From positions 1 to 41,050 of the forward strand of contig JAQVER010000028.1 in the NCBI GenBank assembly GCA_028697885.1: 41,050 nt of DNA. Direction: 5' to 3'. The notes beneath the pieces are model-generated. The model was not told the DNA's origin, ran no database searches, and saw only the letters and a list, made by a program, of their open reading frames with translations. Every line of letters starts with the position of its first letter. Position 1 is the stretch's first letter. Shown here one piece after another: positions 8,611-16,260 of the stretch. Position numbers and translations under genes: made by a program. This DNA comes from Desulfocapsaceae bacterium. Lineage in GTDB: Bacteria > Desulfobacterota > Desulfobulbia > Desulfobulbales > Desulfocapsaceae.

Positions 8611-10227
8611 ATGAAGACACCGCCTGAGAAACAGTTACTGGTACCGTTACCATTGAGGTTTGACAACAAATTCGTCCGGGAACTGCCGGGCGACCAGCAG
8701 GCGGACAACTATCGCCGCCAGGTCACAGGCGCCTGTTACTCCCGCGTCCAGCCGACAGAGGTTGCCGATCCCAAACTTGTTGCCTACAGCCGTGAGGCGG
8801 CAGCGCTTCTTGACCTTTCGCCGGAGGCCTGTGCAACACCGTCGTTCACCGAGGTCTTTGCCGGCAACAGACTGCTCCCCGGCATGAAGCCCTTTGCCAT
8901 GTGTTATGGCGGCCATCAGTTCGGCAACTGGGCCGGACAGCTGGGAGACGGCCGGGCAATCAACCTGGGAGAAGTGATCAACGACCAGGGTGAGCGCTGG
9001 ATAGTGCAGTTGAAAGGAGCCGGCCCTACGCCCTACTCGCGCGGCGCAGACGGAATGGCCGTTCTCCGTTCCTCGATCCGGGAGTTTCTCTGCAGCGAGG
9101 CCATGCACCACCTCGGCATACCGACCAGCCGGGCGCTGAGCGTGATCAGCTCCGGGGAGTCGGTGGAGCGGGACATGTTTTATGACGGCCGCCCCAAGGA
9201 TGAGCCGGGGGCCATTGTCTGCCGGCTGGCGCCATCCTTTCTCCGCTTCGGCAACTATGAGATCCTCAGCCTGAGGGGCGAGACCACTCTCTTAAAACAA
9301 CTGGTTGACTATACCATCCGCACCGACTTCCCCCATCTCGGCGAGCCGTCAACAGCAGTGTACCTGGACTGGTTCAGGGAGATCTGCCGCAGCACCGCCG
9401 CCATGATCGTCCACTGGATGCGGGTCGGCTTCGTCCATGGGGTGATGAATACCGACAATATGTCCATCCTCGGCCTGACCATCGATTACGGCCCCTACGG
9501 CTGGCTGGAAGGATTTGATGCCAACTGGACCCCCAACACCACCGACAGCCAGGGCCGCCGCTACAGCTTCGGCAACCAGCCCCATATCGGCCAGTGGAAT
9601 CTGCTCCAGCTCGCCAACGCCATCTATCCTCTGGTCAATCAGGCCGAGCCTTTTGAGGAAGCGCTGGCAATGTACAATGAGTTGTTCTTCCAGGAATGGA
9701 ACAAGATGATGGCCGCAAAATTGGGCTTTACAGAGTTTATTGCCAAGACGGATGAGTCGATCATCACCGAGCTACTCAATATCCTGCAACTCGTCGAAAC
9801 CGATATGACCATCTTCTTCCGGCAACTGGCGTCGATCCCGACAAGCGGAGACCACACAGGACAGCCCGCAACCCTTCTCCCCTTCCGGGACGCCTGGTAC
9901 CAGCCCGAGACAATCACCGAGGACTACCGAAGGCGCATCGACAACTGGCTGGACACCTATATCACCCGGCTGCATCAGGACAATCTGCCTGACGAAGAAC
10001 GAAGAACACGGATGAACCGGGTCAACCCCAAATATGTCCTCCGCAATTATATGGCCCAACTCGCCATCGACAAGGCCGAAAAAGGCGACTTCTCCATGGT
10101 GGATGAACTCCTCGACCTTGTCCGCCGCCCCTACGATGAACAGCCCGACCGGGAACACTTTTTCCGCAAACGACCGGAATGGGCCCGCAACCGCGCCGGC
10201 TGCTCCATGCTCTCCTGCAGCTCATAA
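8611..10227 (+). CDS. selO: SelO family protein adenylyltransferase
   Basis: The 538-residue product is SelO/YdiU, a pseudokinase that binds ATP upside down and transfers AMP to Ser, Thr or Tyr of target proteins. In E. coli this is linked to redox homeostasis through glutaredoxin-type targets. Visible family blocks are MCYGGHQFGNWAGQLGDGRA, QLKGAGPTPYSRGADG, HGVMNTDNMSILGLTIDYGP and the C-terminal SCSS. The third-last residue here is Cys, matching other bacterial members; animal SelO has selenocysteine there. The ATG at 8611 follows a terminator, so it probably has its own promoter. It is the last chromosomal-type gene before the attC array and appears intact. Confidence 0.96.
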   Translation: MKTPPEKQLLVPLPLRFDNKFVRELPGDQQADNYRRQVTGACYSRVQPTEVADPKLVAYSREAAALLDLSPEACATPSFTEVFAGNRLLPGMKPFAMCYGGHQFGNWAGQLGDGRAINLGEVINDQGERWIVQLKGAGPTPYSRGADGMAVLRSSIREFLCSEAMHHLGIPTSRALSVISSGESVERDMFYDGRPKDEPGAIVCRLAPSFLRFGNYEILSLRGETTLLKQLVDYTIRTDFPHLGEPSTAVYLDWFREICRSTAAMIVHWMRVGFVHGVMNTDNMSILGLTIDYGPYGWLEGFDANWTPNTTDSQGRRYSFGNQPHIGQWNLLQLANAIYPLVNQAEPFEEALAMYNELFFQEWNKMMAAKLGFTEFIAKTDESIITELLNILQLVETDMTIFFRQLASIPTSGDHTGQPATLLPFRDAWYQPETITEDYRRRIDNWLDTYITRLHQDNLPDEERRTRMNRVNPKYVLRNYMAQLAIDKAEKGDFSMVDELLDLVRRPYDEQPDREHFFRKRPEWARNRAGCSMLSCSS

Positions 10228-10410
10228 CAACCCGACAGAAAGCCACGCTTGGGATCAACTGAGTAAACAGGTCTGAGGACTGCCATGAGATGCAACATTC
10301 TCCGGTGCAGATATTGTTATTAGCTGCCGCATCAGGTATCCTCAAAATATTATGTGAATATGTTGGAAAAACACGGACGACTCAAGATGCAAGAAAGATA
10401 CTAGACAGAA

Positions 10411-10457
10411 TCTGCCTAGCACCATATTGGCTCATTCTGCCTAGTACACTGTTGTGC
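10411..10457 (+). other. Direct-repeat pair before the first cassette, possible attI-like remnant
   Basis: Two 12-bp direct repeats, TCTGCCTAGCAC at 10411 and TCTGCCTAGTAC at 10436, start 25 bp apart. A GTTGTGC that resembles an integron core site (GTTRRRY) follows at 10451. Real attI sites combine direct repeats that bind the integrase with such a core site. This is located between selO and the first cassette ORF, where an attI would be expected, but no intI gene is present. Upstream, 10228-10410 shows no other gene. The assignment is speculative. Confidence 0.3.
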
Positions 10458-10492
10458 GAAAATATATGATATTTAGATAGCTCTGTGACTGA

Positions 10493-10807
10493 ATGATTAG
10501 AAAAAATAAAAAATCATATCCTAGATTTATTTTTACTCAAATATCAGGAGTTGTTGCTGGGCTATTGGGTGCATTTGTAGTAGTGAAAATAAGTTACACA
10601 AAAATGCAATCAACGTTCGAGGGAGCCGATGGAACATTTCCTTTTGTGTCAGTTTTGTTTTTGGCTGTAATCTTGGTCGGCTCCATAATTGGGGCCATGA
10701 AAGTTTGGGGCTGGTTGTTAGTAAAAATTGGACTCCTAAGCAAAGAAGAAGCAAAAGGCTACCCTTATTCAAAACCTTGGGAAGTAGAAGATAATAACTA
10801 CATGTAA
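10493..10807 (+). CDS. Small two-helix membrane protein (first cassette)
   Basis: A 104-residue protein of unknown function. Two hydrophobic segments are evident: about residues 12-30 (ISGVVAGLLGAFVVVKISY) and 50-73 (FVSVLFLAVILVGSIIGAMK). A short acidic and aromatic tail ends PWEVEDNNYM. It lies directly ahead of an attC site and is AT-rich compared with selO, as expected for a gene cassette. No Shine-Dalgarno is obvious before ATG 10493. I do not recognise a family. Confidence 0.6.
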   Translation: MIRKNKKSYPRFIFTQISGVVAGLLGAFVVVKISYTKMQSTFEGADGTFPFVSVLFLAVILVGSIIGAMKVWGWLLVKIGLLSKEEAKGYPYSKPWEVEDNNYM

Positions 10808-10823
10808 TTAAATATAAAATATT

Positions 10824-10913
10824 GCACAACCAGTCACATCAGCGGACTGGAAAAATCTCCGCGGCGCTTGCGCGACGAACGCTGGTGGCCAGCCGCTGTG
10901 TTCAACGTTAGGT
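10824..10913 (+). repeat. attC recombination site 1
   Basis: The left core is GCACAAC at 10824 and the right core GTTAGGT at 10907 (fits GTTRRRY). Between them, CAGCGGACTGG and CCAGCCGCTG form long imperfect arms around a GC-rich centre. The imperfect palindrome with core sites at the ends is the attC architecture recognised as folded single strand by IntI integrases. Confidence 0.85.
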
Positions 10914-10949
10914 CAGGAAATAAATTCCAATAATCACTGAAGGAAAATC

Positions 10950-12476
10950 ATGCGAGTCGAAAAACTGATCATCTCAAATTTCAGATCCTACAAAGACGAA
11001 ATCACAATTGAACTAAATGATCTGAATGTTTTTGTCGGCCCAAATGACATCGGAAAGTCAACGATTCTCGAAGCTCTCGATATCTTCCTCAACGAAGGAA
11101 AGTCTCCGGGCATAATAAAAATTGATAAAGAAGACGTAAACAAACAGGCCCAAGAGGAAGGCAACACAGAAATTAAAATTGGAGTTGTATTTAGTAATCT
11201 GCCAGAAGCACTGACAATTGATGCGACCAACCCGACGACCTTAGAGAGTGAATATCTACTCAACCGTGAGGGCAAACTTGAAATAATCAAGAAATACCCA
11301 AACGGCGGGAAAGAGAAAGTATTTGTCAAAGCGTACCATCCAACCAACCCAGAATGTTCCGATCTTCATCTGAAGAAGCAGACAGAATTAAGACGATTGC
11401 TAACCGATGAAATGGAATGTGAGGATCAAACTAGAAACGCTGCAATTAGAAAAGCGATTTGGAGATTTTACGAAGTCGACCTGAGGCTAGACGATGTCGA
11501 AATTGAGTTAGCCAAAATTGATGCAAAAAACACATGGGATCTGCTTAAGGCTCACTTGCCTGTATATGCTTTGTTCCAATCTGACCGAAAAAATAGTGAC
11601 GGCGATTCTGAGGTTCAGAACCCTTTAAAACTGGCCGTTCAAGAAATCCTAAAAGACCAACGGCTGTCACAGCTCCTTAATGAAGTAGCAAGTGAAGTAG
11701 AAACAAAACTTCAGGAAGTTGCGGCTAATACGTTAGAGAAGCTGAACGAAATGAATCCGGAGGTAGCAAACACATTGAACCCTGTGATTCCAAGCCCTGA
11801 TAGTCTGAAATGGGTAGATGTTTTCAAAAGTGTTTCTATCACGGGTGATGAAGATATCCCAATTAACAAACGCGGAAGTGGTGTGAAACGATTAATACTG
11901 TTGAACTTCTTCCGGGCTGAAGCTGAACGGCGCAAGAATGAACAAAATTCGACTGATATCATTTATGCCATTGAGGAACCAGAAACCTCACAACACCCAA
12001 GACATCAACGCAAACTTATTAAGGCATTCCGACAGCTATCTGAAGCAGAGCACACACAAGTATTGATGACTACGCATAGTCCCGCAGTCGTAAAGTTACT
12101 TGAGTTTAACCACATCAAACTCGTCACAAGCGGTGATGCTAGGGCTGTAGTGAACGTGGAGCAAAATGAGTTACCTTACCCATCGCTTAATGAGGTGAAT
12201 TTTTTGGCATTCGGAGAAGCAGACCAAGAGTATCACAACGAACTTTATGGATTCATTGAAAGTGAAGGCCTGCTAAATGATTTTAAAACTGGAAAACCAA
12301 CCATCCCTTACACAAAAATTCTTCGCGACGACACCACTCGTGAAGTGCAGATAATCATCAGTGAATATATCCGCCACCAAATACATCACCCAGAAAACCC
12401 ACATAATGAACGTTACACGGATGTGCAACTTCAGAATTCAATTACGGAGATGAGAACGTTTATAGAAGGTCAATAA
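10950..12476 (+). CDS. OLD-like AAA ATPase, possible C-terminal HEPN motif (cassette)
   Basis: This 508-residue protein begins with the SMC/RecF-like ABC-ATPase pattern MRVEKLIISNFRSYKDE and Walker A VGPNDIGKSTILEALDIF. Later come a signature-like GSGVKRLILLNFFRAEAERR, Walker B IIYAIEEPETSQHP and the H-switch LMTTHSPAVV. That is the OLD/AAA_15 type of ATPase, common in phage defence (OLD, Gabija GajA, PARIS AriA). No TOPRIM nuclease domain is visible. Instead the C-terminus holds EYIRHQIHHPENPH (about 472-485), which fits the HEPN ribonuclease consensus R-x4-6-H with a polar residue after Arg. The RNase role is inference. ATG 10950 follows AAGGAAAATC. It occupies a single cassette bounded by two attC sites; no partner gene is needed within it. 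Confidence 0.85.
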   Translation: MRVEKLIISNFRSYKDEITIELNDLNVFVGPNDIGKSTILEALDIFLNEGKSPGIIKIDKEDVNKQAQEEGNTEIKIGVVFSNLPEALTIDATNPTTLESEYLLNREGKLEIIKKYPNGGKEKVFVKAYHPTNPECSDLHLKKQTELRRLLTDEMECEDQTRNAAIRKAIWRFYEVDLRLDDVEIELAKIDAKNTWDLLKAHLPVYALFQSDRKNSDGDSEVQNPLKLAVQEILKDQRLSQLLNEVASEVETKLQEVAANTLEKLNEMNPEVANTLNPVIPSPDSLKWVDVFKSVSITGDEDIPINKRGSGVKRLILLNFFRAEAERRKNEQNSTDIIYAIEEPETSQHPRHQRKLIKAFRQLSEAEHTQVLMTTHSPAVVKLLEFNHIKLVTSGDARAVVNVEQNELPYPSLNEVNFLAFGEADQEYHNELYGFIESEGLLNDFKTGKPTIPYTKILRDDTTREVQIIISEYIRHQIHHPENPHNERYTDVQLQNSITEMRTFIEGQ

Positions 12477-12479
12477 ATA

Positions 12480-12568
12480 ACCTAACAAATAAATTCAGGC
12501 GACGGGAAGGGGCGCGGGGGCGCTGACCCGGCAAGTCTTTAGGCCCGCGCCTGATTTTAGCGTTATGC
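12480..12568 (+). repeat. attC recombination site 2
   Basis: Cores are ACCTAAC at 12480 and GTTATGC at 12562. Arms beginning TTCAGGCG and ending CGCCTGA pair around a GC-rich centre. The site is almost the same as attC at 14789 (shared CAGGCGACGGGAAGGGGC), showing that cassettes in the array share a recent attC type. Confidence 0.9.
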
Positions 12569-12575
12569 TAAAGAA

Positions 12576-12995
12576 ATGACAATACCTCATACAACATTAC
12601 GTCCAATAACAAATATCATATTGATATTTCTTTGGTTTATCTTAGGCGCTATATGCTTTAAAGGGTCTGGTGAGCCGTATATCCTACTTATTTTGGGCCT
12701 GGGATTTGGCACCTTTGCAGGTATAATGCAATTGCTTGCATTTAAAGAAGCAAAATCTGAATTTCTGCATCCAAACACAATGATGGAAGTAAGGGAAGTT
12801 CTAAAAAAGACAAGTTGGGGAAAGAAATATATATATTTTCTATGGTCAGCTAACATCATTTTGGTTGCAATTGCACTTTATTTACCAAAAAGTTCTATGT
12901 ATACGATATTAGTAGGTTACTTTTCACTTATGTTCATTAGAGAATTAATTACTCTGAAAGCAACTTATGAGTTGGCAGATCTAGGGAAAACATAA
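12576..12995 (+). CDS. Four-helix membrane protein (cassette)
   Basis: A 139-residue hydrophobic protein with four likely membrane helices, approximately residues 8-27, 32-53, 88-106 and 109-127. The connecting loop after helix 2 is charged (KEAKSEFLHPNTMMEVREVL). The ATG lies only 7 nt after the attC core, which is typical of integron cassettes. I see no recognisable family motif, so function is unknown. Confidence 0.65.
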   Translation: MTIPHTTLRPITNIILIFLWFILGAICFKGSGEPYILLILGLGFGTFAGIMQLLAFKEAKSEFLHPNTMMEVREVLKKTSWGKKYIYFLWSANIILVAIALYLPKSSMYTILVGYFSLMFIRELITLKATYELADLGKT

Positions 12996-13013
12996 TAAAA
13001 ATAAAAAGATAAA

Positions 13014-13252
13014 GCATAACCAGTCGTTTGAGAATCGACGCGCAAAAGCCGCGCGCGTCTCAACTCGCCGATAGCGCAGAACCGCTGACGCGGCTCTGCG
13101 CTATCGGCGCAGGCGTTGAGCTTCGCTCGAACGGCTTGACAAGCCGCCGCGTTGCACGCTCTGGCTATCAAGCCGTTCGAGCCACTGCGCTTCTCAGGGA
13201 ATGATTGCTTCGCATCATTCCCCTCCGATGCTCGAGGCTCAACGCCTGCGCC
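13014..13252 (+). repeat. Large multi-hairpin attC-like element
   Basis: A GC-rich 240-bp block between AT-rich cassettes. It begins with GCATAAC (attC left core type) and holds nested inverted repeats: GACGCGC/GCGCGCGTC (13037/13051), a perfect 14-bp stem 13068-13081 with 13096-13109, a perfect 16-bp pair 13106-13121 with 13237-13252, a perfect 15-bp pair 13125-13139 with 13168-13182, and a 9-bp hairpin 13197-13222. GTTGAGC at 13115 fits the right-core consensus and GCTCAAC at 13237 the left-core consensus, so two attC parts may be fused, one inverted. No credible ORF lies inside. Confidence 0.55.
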
Positions 13253-13339
13253 GTTCGGCAGCAAAAGTCCCAGCGGTAGAACAGACGCACTAAACCTCAG
13301 TACAAATCGATTAGTTTTGAAACTTCATAAGGATCAACA

Positions 13340-13588
13340 ATGGCTGAATTCATCTATAAGAGCACCATCTACGGCCCGCAGGTATTCTCAGTTCCAGACA
13401 AGGGTGGAATAGTTGAGCTAAAAGGGAAAAAACTTAACACCTCCGGTGGTTATTTAGGATCGAATTCGTCAACATCAGCTCTTCGCGCAGACGCAAGTTC
13501 ACTAGAAGATATGGCACGCATGTGGTGGAAGAAACGAGACATGCACCTATCTGTCTTAGGGCACAAAGCTAACGGGATTGAACCATAA
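13340..13588 (+). CDS. Small hypothetical protein (cassette)
   Basis: An 82-residue soluble protein starting MAEFIYKSTIYGPQVFSVP and containing the helix SLEDMARMWWKKRDMHL. No signal peptide or membrane segment is seen. ATG 13340 follows AAGGATCAACA. It shares a cassette-sized interval with the HIRAN gene downstream, with no attC recognised between them, so the two may travel together. No family is recognised. Confidence 0.55.
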   Translation: MAEFIYKSTIYGPQVFSVPDKGGIVELKGKKLNTSGGYLGSNSSTSALRADASSLEDMARMWWKKRDMHLSVLGHKANGIEP

Positions 13589-13701
13589 GTCCATTCCTAG
13601 GAGGAGGTAAATTTATCTGCGTATGTGGCGTGGCTATATATGGGCCTCGCGCAGTAGCTTCTTCTAGCTAACAAGAAAAGAAAATATCAAAGGTGATTTT
13701 T

Positions 13702-14727
13702 GTGCACCAAGACAGTTTAAAAAAATACCATTTAGCCGAACAGAAAATACCGCATGGGTTTCAAATATTTTTAGGTGAGAATGGAGTTGAAGTAGCTGGA
13801 ATTCAGCACCGAAGAGATACCGCGGCAAGATTTGTGAGCCAAAAAGATCAATGGTTAGAATTTGAAGCAGAGCCATATAACCAATTTGATAAGTACGCAA
13901 TCAAGGTATTAGGCTGCTACAACGAAAATGAAAAAGTCATCAAATTACATGTGGGGTACGTCCCAGCTAACCTTTCAAAACAAATAACACTTTTCTCCAT
14001 TCAAAAGTGCATTCCTCGACTATTCAAAACATATATTGGCAAAAGTGGATATGTAGAAATTCAATTTCAAGTACTAGCCACCAAGAGTAACGCTTGTGAA
14101 AAAGATAACGATAGCAAAACATCTGACACATTAAGCGATAAAGCTCAAACATTAATGGTAGAAAAAACAAACTCATGGGAGTATCTCCTTTTTTTCCAAG
14201 TTTGGAGTGATGAAGTAAATTTATTACAAGAGAGAATACAACAATATCAAAACATTGCCTCGCATGATCAAGTTCAGTTCAATAGTGAAAATTTTATTAG
14301 TTGGGGAGAGTCACAACTAAATGAAATTAAGGGGCACATAAATAATGCAAACAAACTGATTAATGTTGAGGCAAATAAAGCTTTTGGCCCTCCAGGAAAA
14401 GCTGGTAATGATAAGGATATAATCAGGGTAGCCAAGGATATGGCTAAACTATTAGTGAAAATTTTAGATTGGTCTATTTATATAAGATCATATAAAGCAG
14501 AAGAGCCATTCTCAAGAGTTTTAAAGGCTATGTCTAGATTTCCCGAAAGTGTGATAACTAATTTGCGTGAATTTCCAGCTTCAGCATTAGATAAAATAGA
14601 AAAAGCCCTCTCTGTTGCAAGCCCTGGCAATCGTCCACATGTAGACCTTACAATAGATTTTAAAATTTCTAATTACGATGAATATGAATCCGCTTTTGAA
14701 GATGTGTATAAACATAATGGGTTCTGA
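13702..14727 (+). CDS. HIRAN-domain protein (cassette)
   Basis: The N-terminal ~90 residues form a HIRAN domain: GFQIFLGENGVEVAGIQHR, LEFEAEPYNQFDKYAIKV and HVGYVPANLSKQI match the pattern seen in HLTF/Rad5 and in bacterial stand-alone forms. HIRAN domains bind 3' single-stranded DNA ends. Residues about 150-340 are mostly helical, with no catalytic motif that I recognise; one segment reads FFQVWSDEVNLLQERIQQY. I prefer the GTG at 13702 (AAAGG 8 nt upstream) to the in-frame GTG at 13693, giving about 341 residues. The gene is strongly AT-rich relative to flanking chromosomal genes. A role in recognising damaged or foreign DNA ends is inferred only. Confidence 0.75.
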   Translation: MHQDSLKKYHLAEQKIPHGFQIFLGENGVEVAGIQHRRDTAARFVSQKDQWLEFEAEPYNQFDKYAIKVLGCYNENEKVIKLHVGYVPANLSKQITLFSIQKCIPRLFKTYIGKSGYVEIQFQVLATKSNACEKDNDSKTSDTLSDKAQTLMVEKTNSWEYLLFFQVWSDEVNLLQERIQQYQNIASHDQVQFNSENFISWGESQLNEIKGHINNANKLINVEANKAFGPPGKAGNDKDIIRVAKDMAKLLVKILDWSIYIRSYKAEEPFSRVLKAMSRFPESVITNLREFPASALDKIEKALSVASPGNRPHVDLTIDFKISNYDEYESAFEDVYKHNGF

Positions 14728-14788
14728 TGAATTAAGATGAAAAAATGAGATGGGCAATTTAGGGCGATGGCTATCGGCATGTGAAATT

Positions 14789-14878
14789 GCCGAACCATGC
14801 AATTCAGGCGACGGGAAGGGGCTCGGGGGCGTTGACGCGGCAAGTCCGGTGGCCCGCACCTGATCGCCGCCGTTATAA
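14789..14878 (+). repeat. attC recombination site 3
   Basis: Cores are GCCGAAC at 14789 and GTTATAA at 14872. The arms and centre closely copy the attC at 12480 (CAGGCGACGGGAAGGGGC shared, with few changes after). The next gene starts 9 nt after the core. Confidence 0.88.
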
Positions 14879-14887
14879 GGTCTAAAT

Positions 14888-15340
14888 ATGCTTGAATCTT
14901 TACTCAACAAATTCAAAAACGCTGAAGTAGCAGGCCAGGGCAATGAAATTGTTTTGGATGCTGATGCGGATATAGAAAATGAAGGGCTTATCAAAAAGTC
15001 TTTTGGCATCAGGATTTATGATGGGTCAATCGCTCCTTTCGTTAAAATAGGAGACAAATATCCGAATGAAGGCTCATATACCTTCAGTACGACAGAAGAC
15101 CGTCAAGAGCAAATCACTCTGGAATTCCACAAAAGCTCTCAGCCTGTAGCCACAAGTGAAAGCTATTTAGGAACTCTAAGAATACGAGGGTATAAGCTGT
15201 GTAGAGCTGAAGAGCCTCTTGTTCGGGTGCACTATCGTATTTCAGACAATAGGATTGTTATCTGGGCAACCAACGAAGCAGAGGAAACCCCGGTCAGTTT
15301 TACGCTCGTAAAAAACAAGGAAGGTCAAATTGTTCACTAG
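14888..15340 (+). CDS. Stand-alone Hsp70 substrate-binding-domain homologue (cassette)
   Basis: Residues about 38-140 of this 150-residue protein align by eye with the beta-sandwich substrate-binding domain of DnaK/Hsp70. KSFGIRIYDGSIAPFVKIG corresponds to the DnaK LGIETMGGVMTTLIAKN region, YTFSTTEDRQEQITLEF to VFSTAEDNQSAVTIHV, YLGTLRIRGYKL to SLGQFNLDGI, and VHYRISDNRIVIWATNE to VTFDIDADGILHVSAKD. No nucleotide-binding domain or lid helices are present. It may bind exposed peptides without ATP control. SD AAGG precedes ATG 14888. The homology is seen directly; the function is inference. Confidence 0.75.
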   Translation: MLESLLNKFKNAEVAGQGNEIVLDADADIENEGLIKKSFGIRIYDGSIAPFVKIGDKYPNEGSYTFSTTEDRQEQITLEFHKSSQPVATSESYLGTLRIRGYKLCRAEEPLVRVHYRISDNRIVIWATNEAEETPVSFTLVKNKEGQIVH

Positions 15341-15342
15341 TC

Positions 15343-15414
15343 GTATAACACGTCGCTCAAAATGGACGCCAATTCCGCTACGCTCCATTGGCGCCATTTA
15401 GCTCGGCGTTATGT
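15343..15414 (+). repeat. attC recombination site 4
   Basis: Cores are GTATAAC at 15343 and GTTATGT at 15408. Arms AAATGGACGCCAAT and ATTGGCGCCATTT pair almost perfectly around TCCGCTACGCTCC. This is a short, clean attC of about 72 bp, different in sequence from sites 2 and 3. Confidence 0.92.
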
Positions 15415-15425
15415 GAAAATAAAAA

Positions 15426-16163
15426 ATGATCTATTTCATCCAAGAAAACACCAATGGCCCAATAAAAGTAGGAACCTGTGTTGCTTTAGATCAAAGAATA
15501 AATCAGCTTCAAACAGGCAATCCACGTTTACTCCAGGTTATTAAAACTATTCCTGGCCACACTGCTCGTGAAGCTCAAATTAGAAAAGATTTAAAGCAAT
15601 TTCACATACGGGGTGAATGGTTTAGGGCTGAGTCAGATGTGTTGGAATATATTAATGAATTACAGAACGTTTCCTATGAAAAAGACGGAGATAGAGCATA
15701 TGCCATAATCTGGCGAGATGAACATGATTCAATGACAGATTTTTGCCCTTTTTGCGGGAAACGCCATTATCACGGAACAGATGATGGCCACCGCGTGAAA
15801 CATTGTCACGGTGGGTCAACAGAAATAAAAACTAATGATGGTACCGTGCTATTACAAGACCACGGCTACATTATAAAGACGAGACCAAAGAAAAACCAAA
15901 CGCCTGTCAATAAGCCATACGGCTATGCAACATTCCATAAGAGCAAAATTTTTCATATAGCCCAAATAACAACTAGCAATAAAGGTTTTGACTCAACTCT
16001 TTGCAGTCAGCCTTTATCAAGCAGAAATGGGGTAAATGTCTGGAACAGCTATGAGGGTGGACACCCCACGCCGACTGTCACCGCTGAAAAACCAGAAGGC
16101 AAACGAATCTGCAAGTATTGCGAGAAAATAAACAATAAAAACAATCACATAACAAACGCATAA
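15426..16163 (+). CDS. T5orf172/GIY-YIG-type protein with cysteine-histidine region (cassette)
   Basis: The N-terminal ~80 residues of this 245-residue protein match the T5orf172/Mug113 branch of GIY-YIG-like domains: MIYFIQENTNGPIKVGTC, then LDQRINQLQTGNPRLL, REAQIRKDLKQFHIRGEWF. The middle holds FCPFCGKRHYHG with nearby HRVKHCHGG, a likely metal-binding knuckle. A second pair, CKYCEK, sits near the C-terminus. Related phage and cassette proteins are suspected nucleases or DNA-binding proteins, but no member activity can be claimed here. The end of the gene overlaps the next attC by 17 bp, as cassettes often do. Confidence 0.8.
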   Translation: MIYFIQENTNGPIKVGTCVALDQRINQLQTGNPRLLQVIKTIPGHTAREAQIRKDLKQFHIRGEWFRAESDVLEYINELQNVSYEKDGDRAYAIIWRDEHDSMTDFCPFCGKRHYHGTDDGHRVKHCHGGSTEIKTNDGTVLLQDHGYIIKTRPKKNQTPVNKPYGYATFHKSKIFHIAQITTSNKGFDSTLCSQPLSSRNGVNVWNSYEGGHPTPTVTAEKPEGKRICKYCEKINNKNNHITNA

Positions 16164-16236
16164 ACGCAGACGGGAAGAACGCATGCGGCCTGACGGGCAA
16201 GTTCTGGTGGCCCGCTGGTTATGCGAAACGTTATGT
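16147..16236 (+). repeat. attC recombination site 5
   Basis: Cores are ACATAAC at 16147 and GTTATGT at 16230, perfect complements. Arms AACGCATAAACGCA and GGTTATGCGAAACG surround GACGGGAAG...GGCAAGTTCTGGTGGCCC, a centre similar to sites 2 and 3. Confidence 0.9.
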
Positions 16237-16260
16237 TTTCCCAAATTAATTGAGATCTAA

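Noticed and set aside
13152..13412. 86-residue ORF in the hairpin-rich block
   Set aside because: It runs through the inverted repeats and overlaps the better-supported gene at 13340; no ribosome site or motif.
13600..13664. 14-codon ORF after AGGAGGAGG (ATG 13623)
   Set aside because: The spacing to the ATG is long (about 14 nt) and the peptide has no features; it may be chance or a leader, which cannot be supported.
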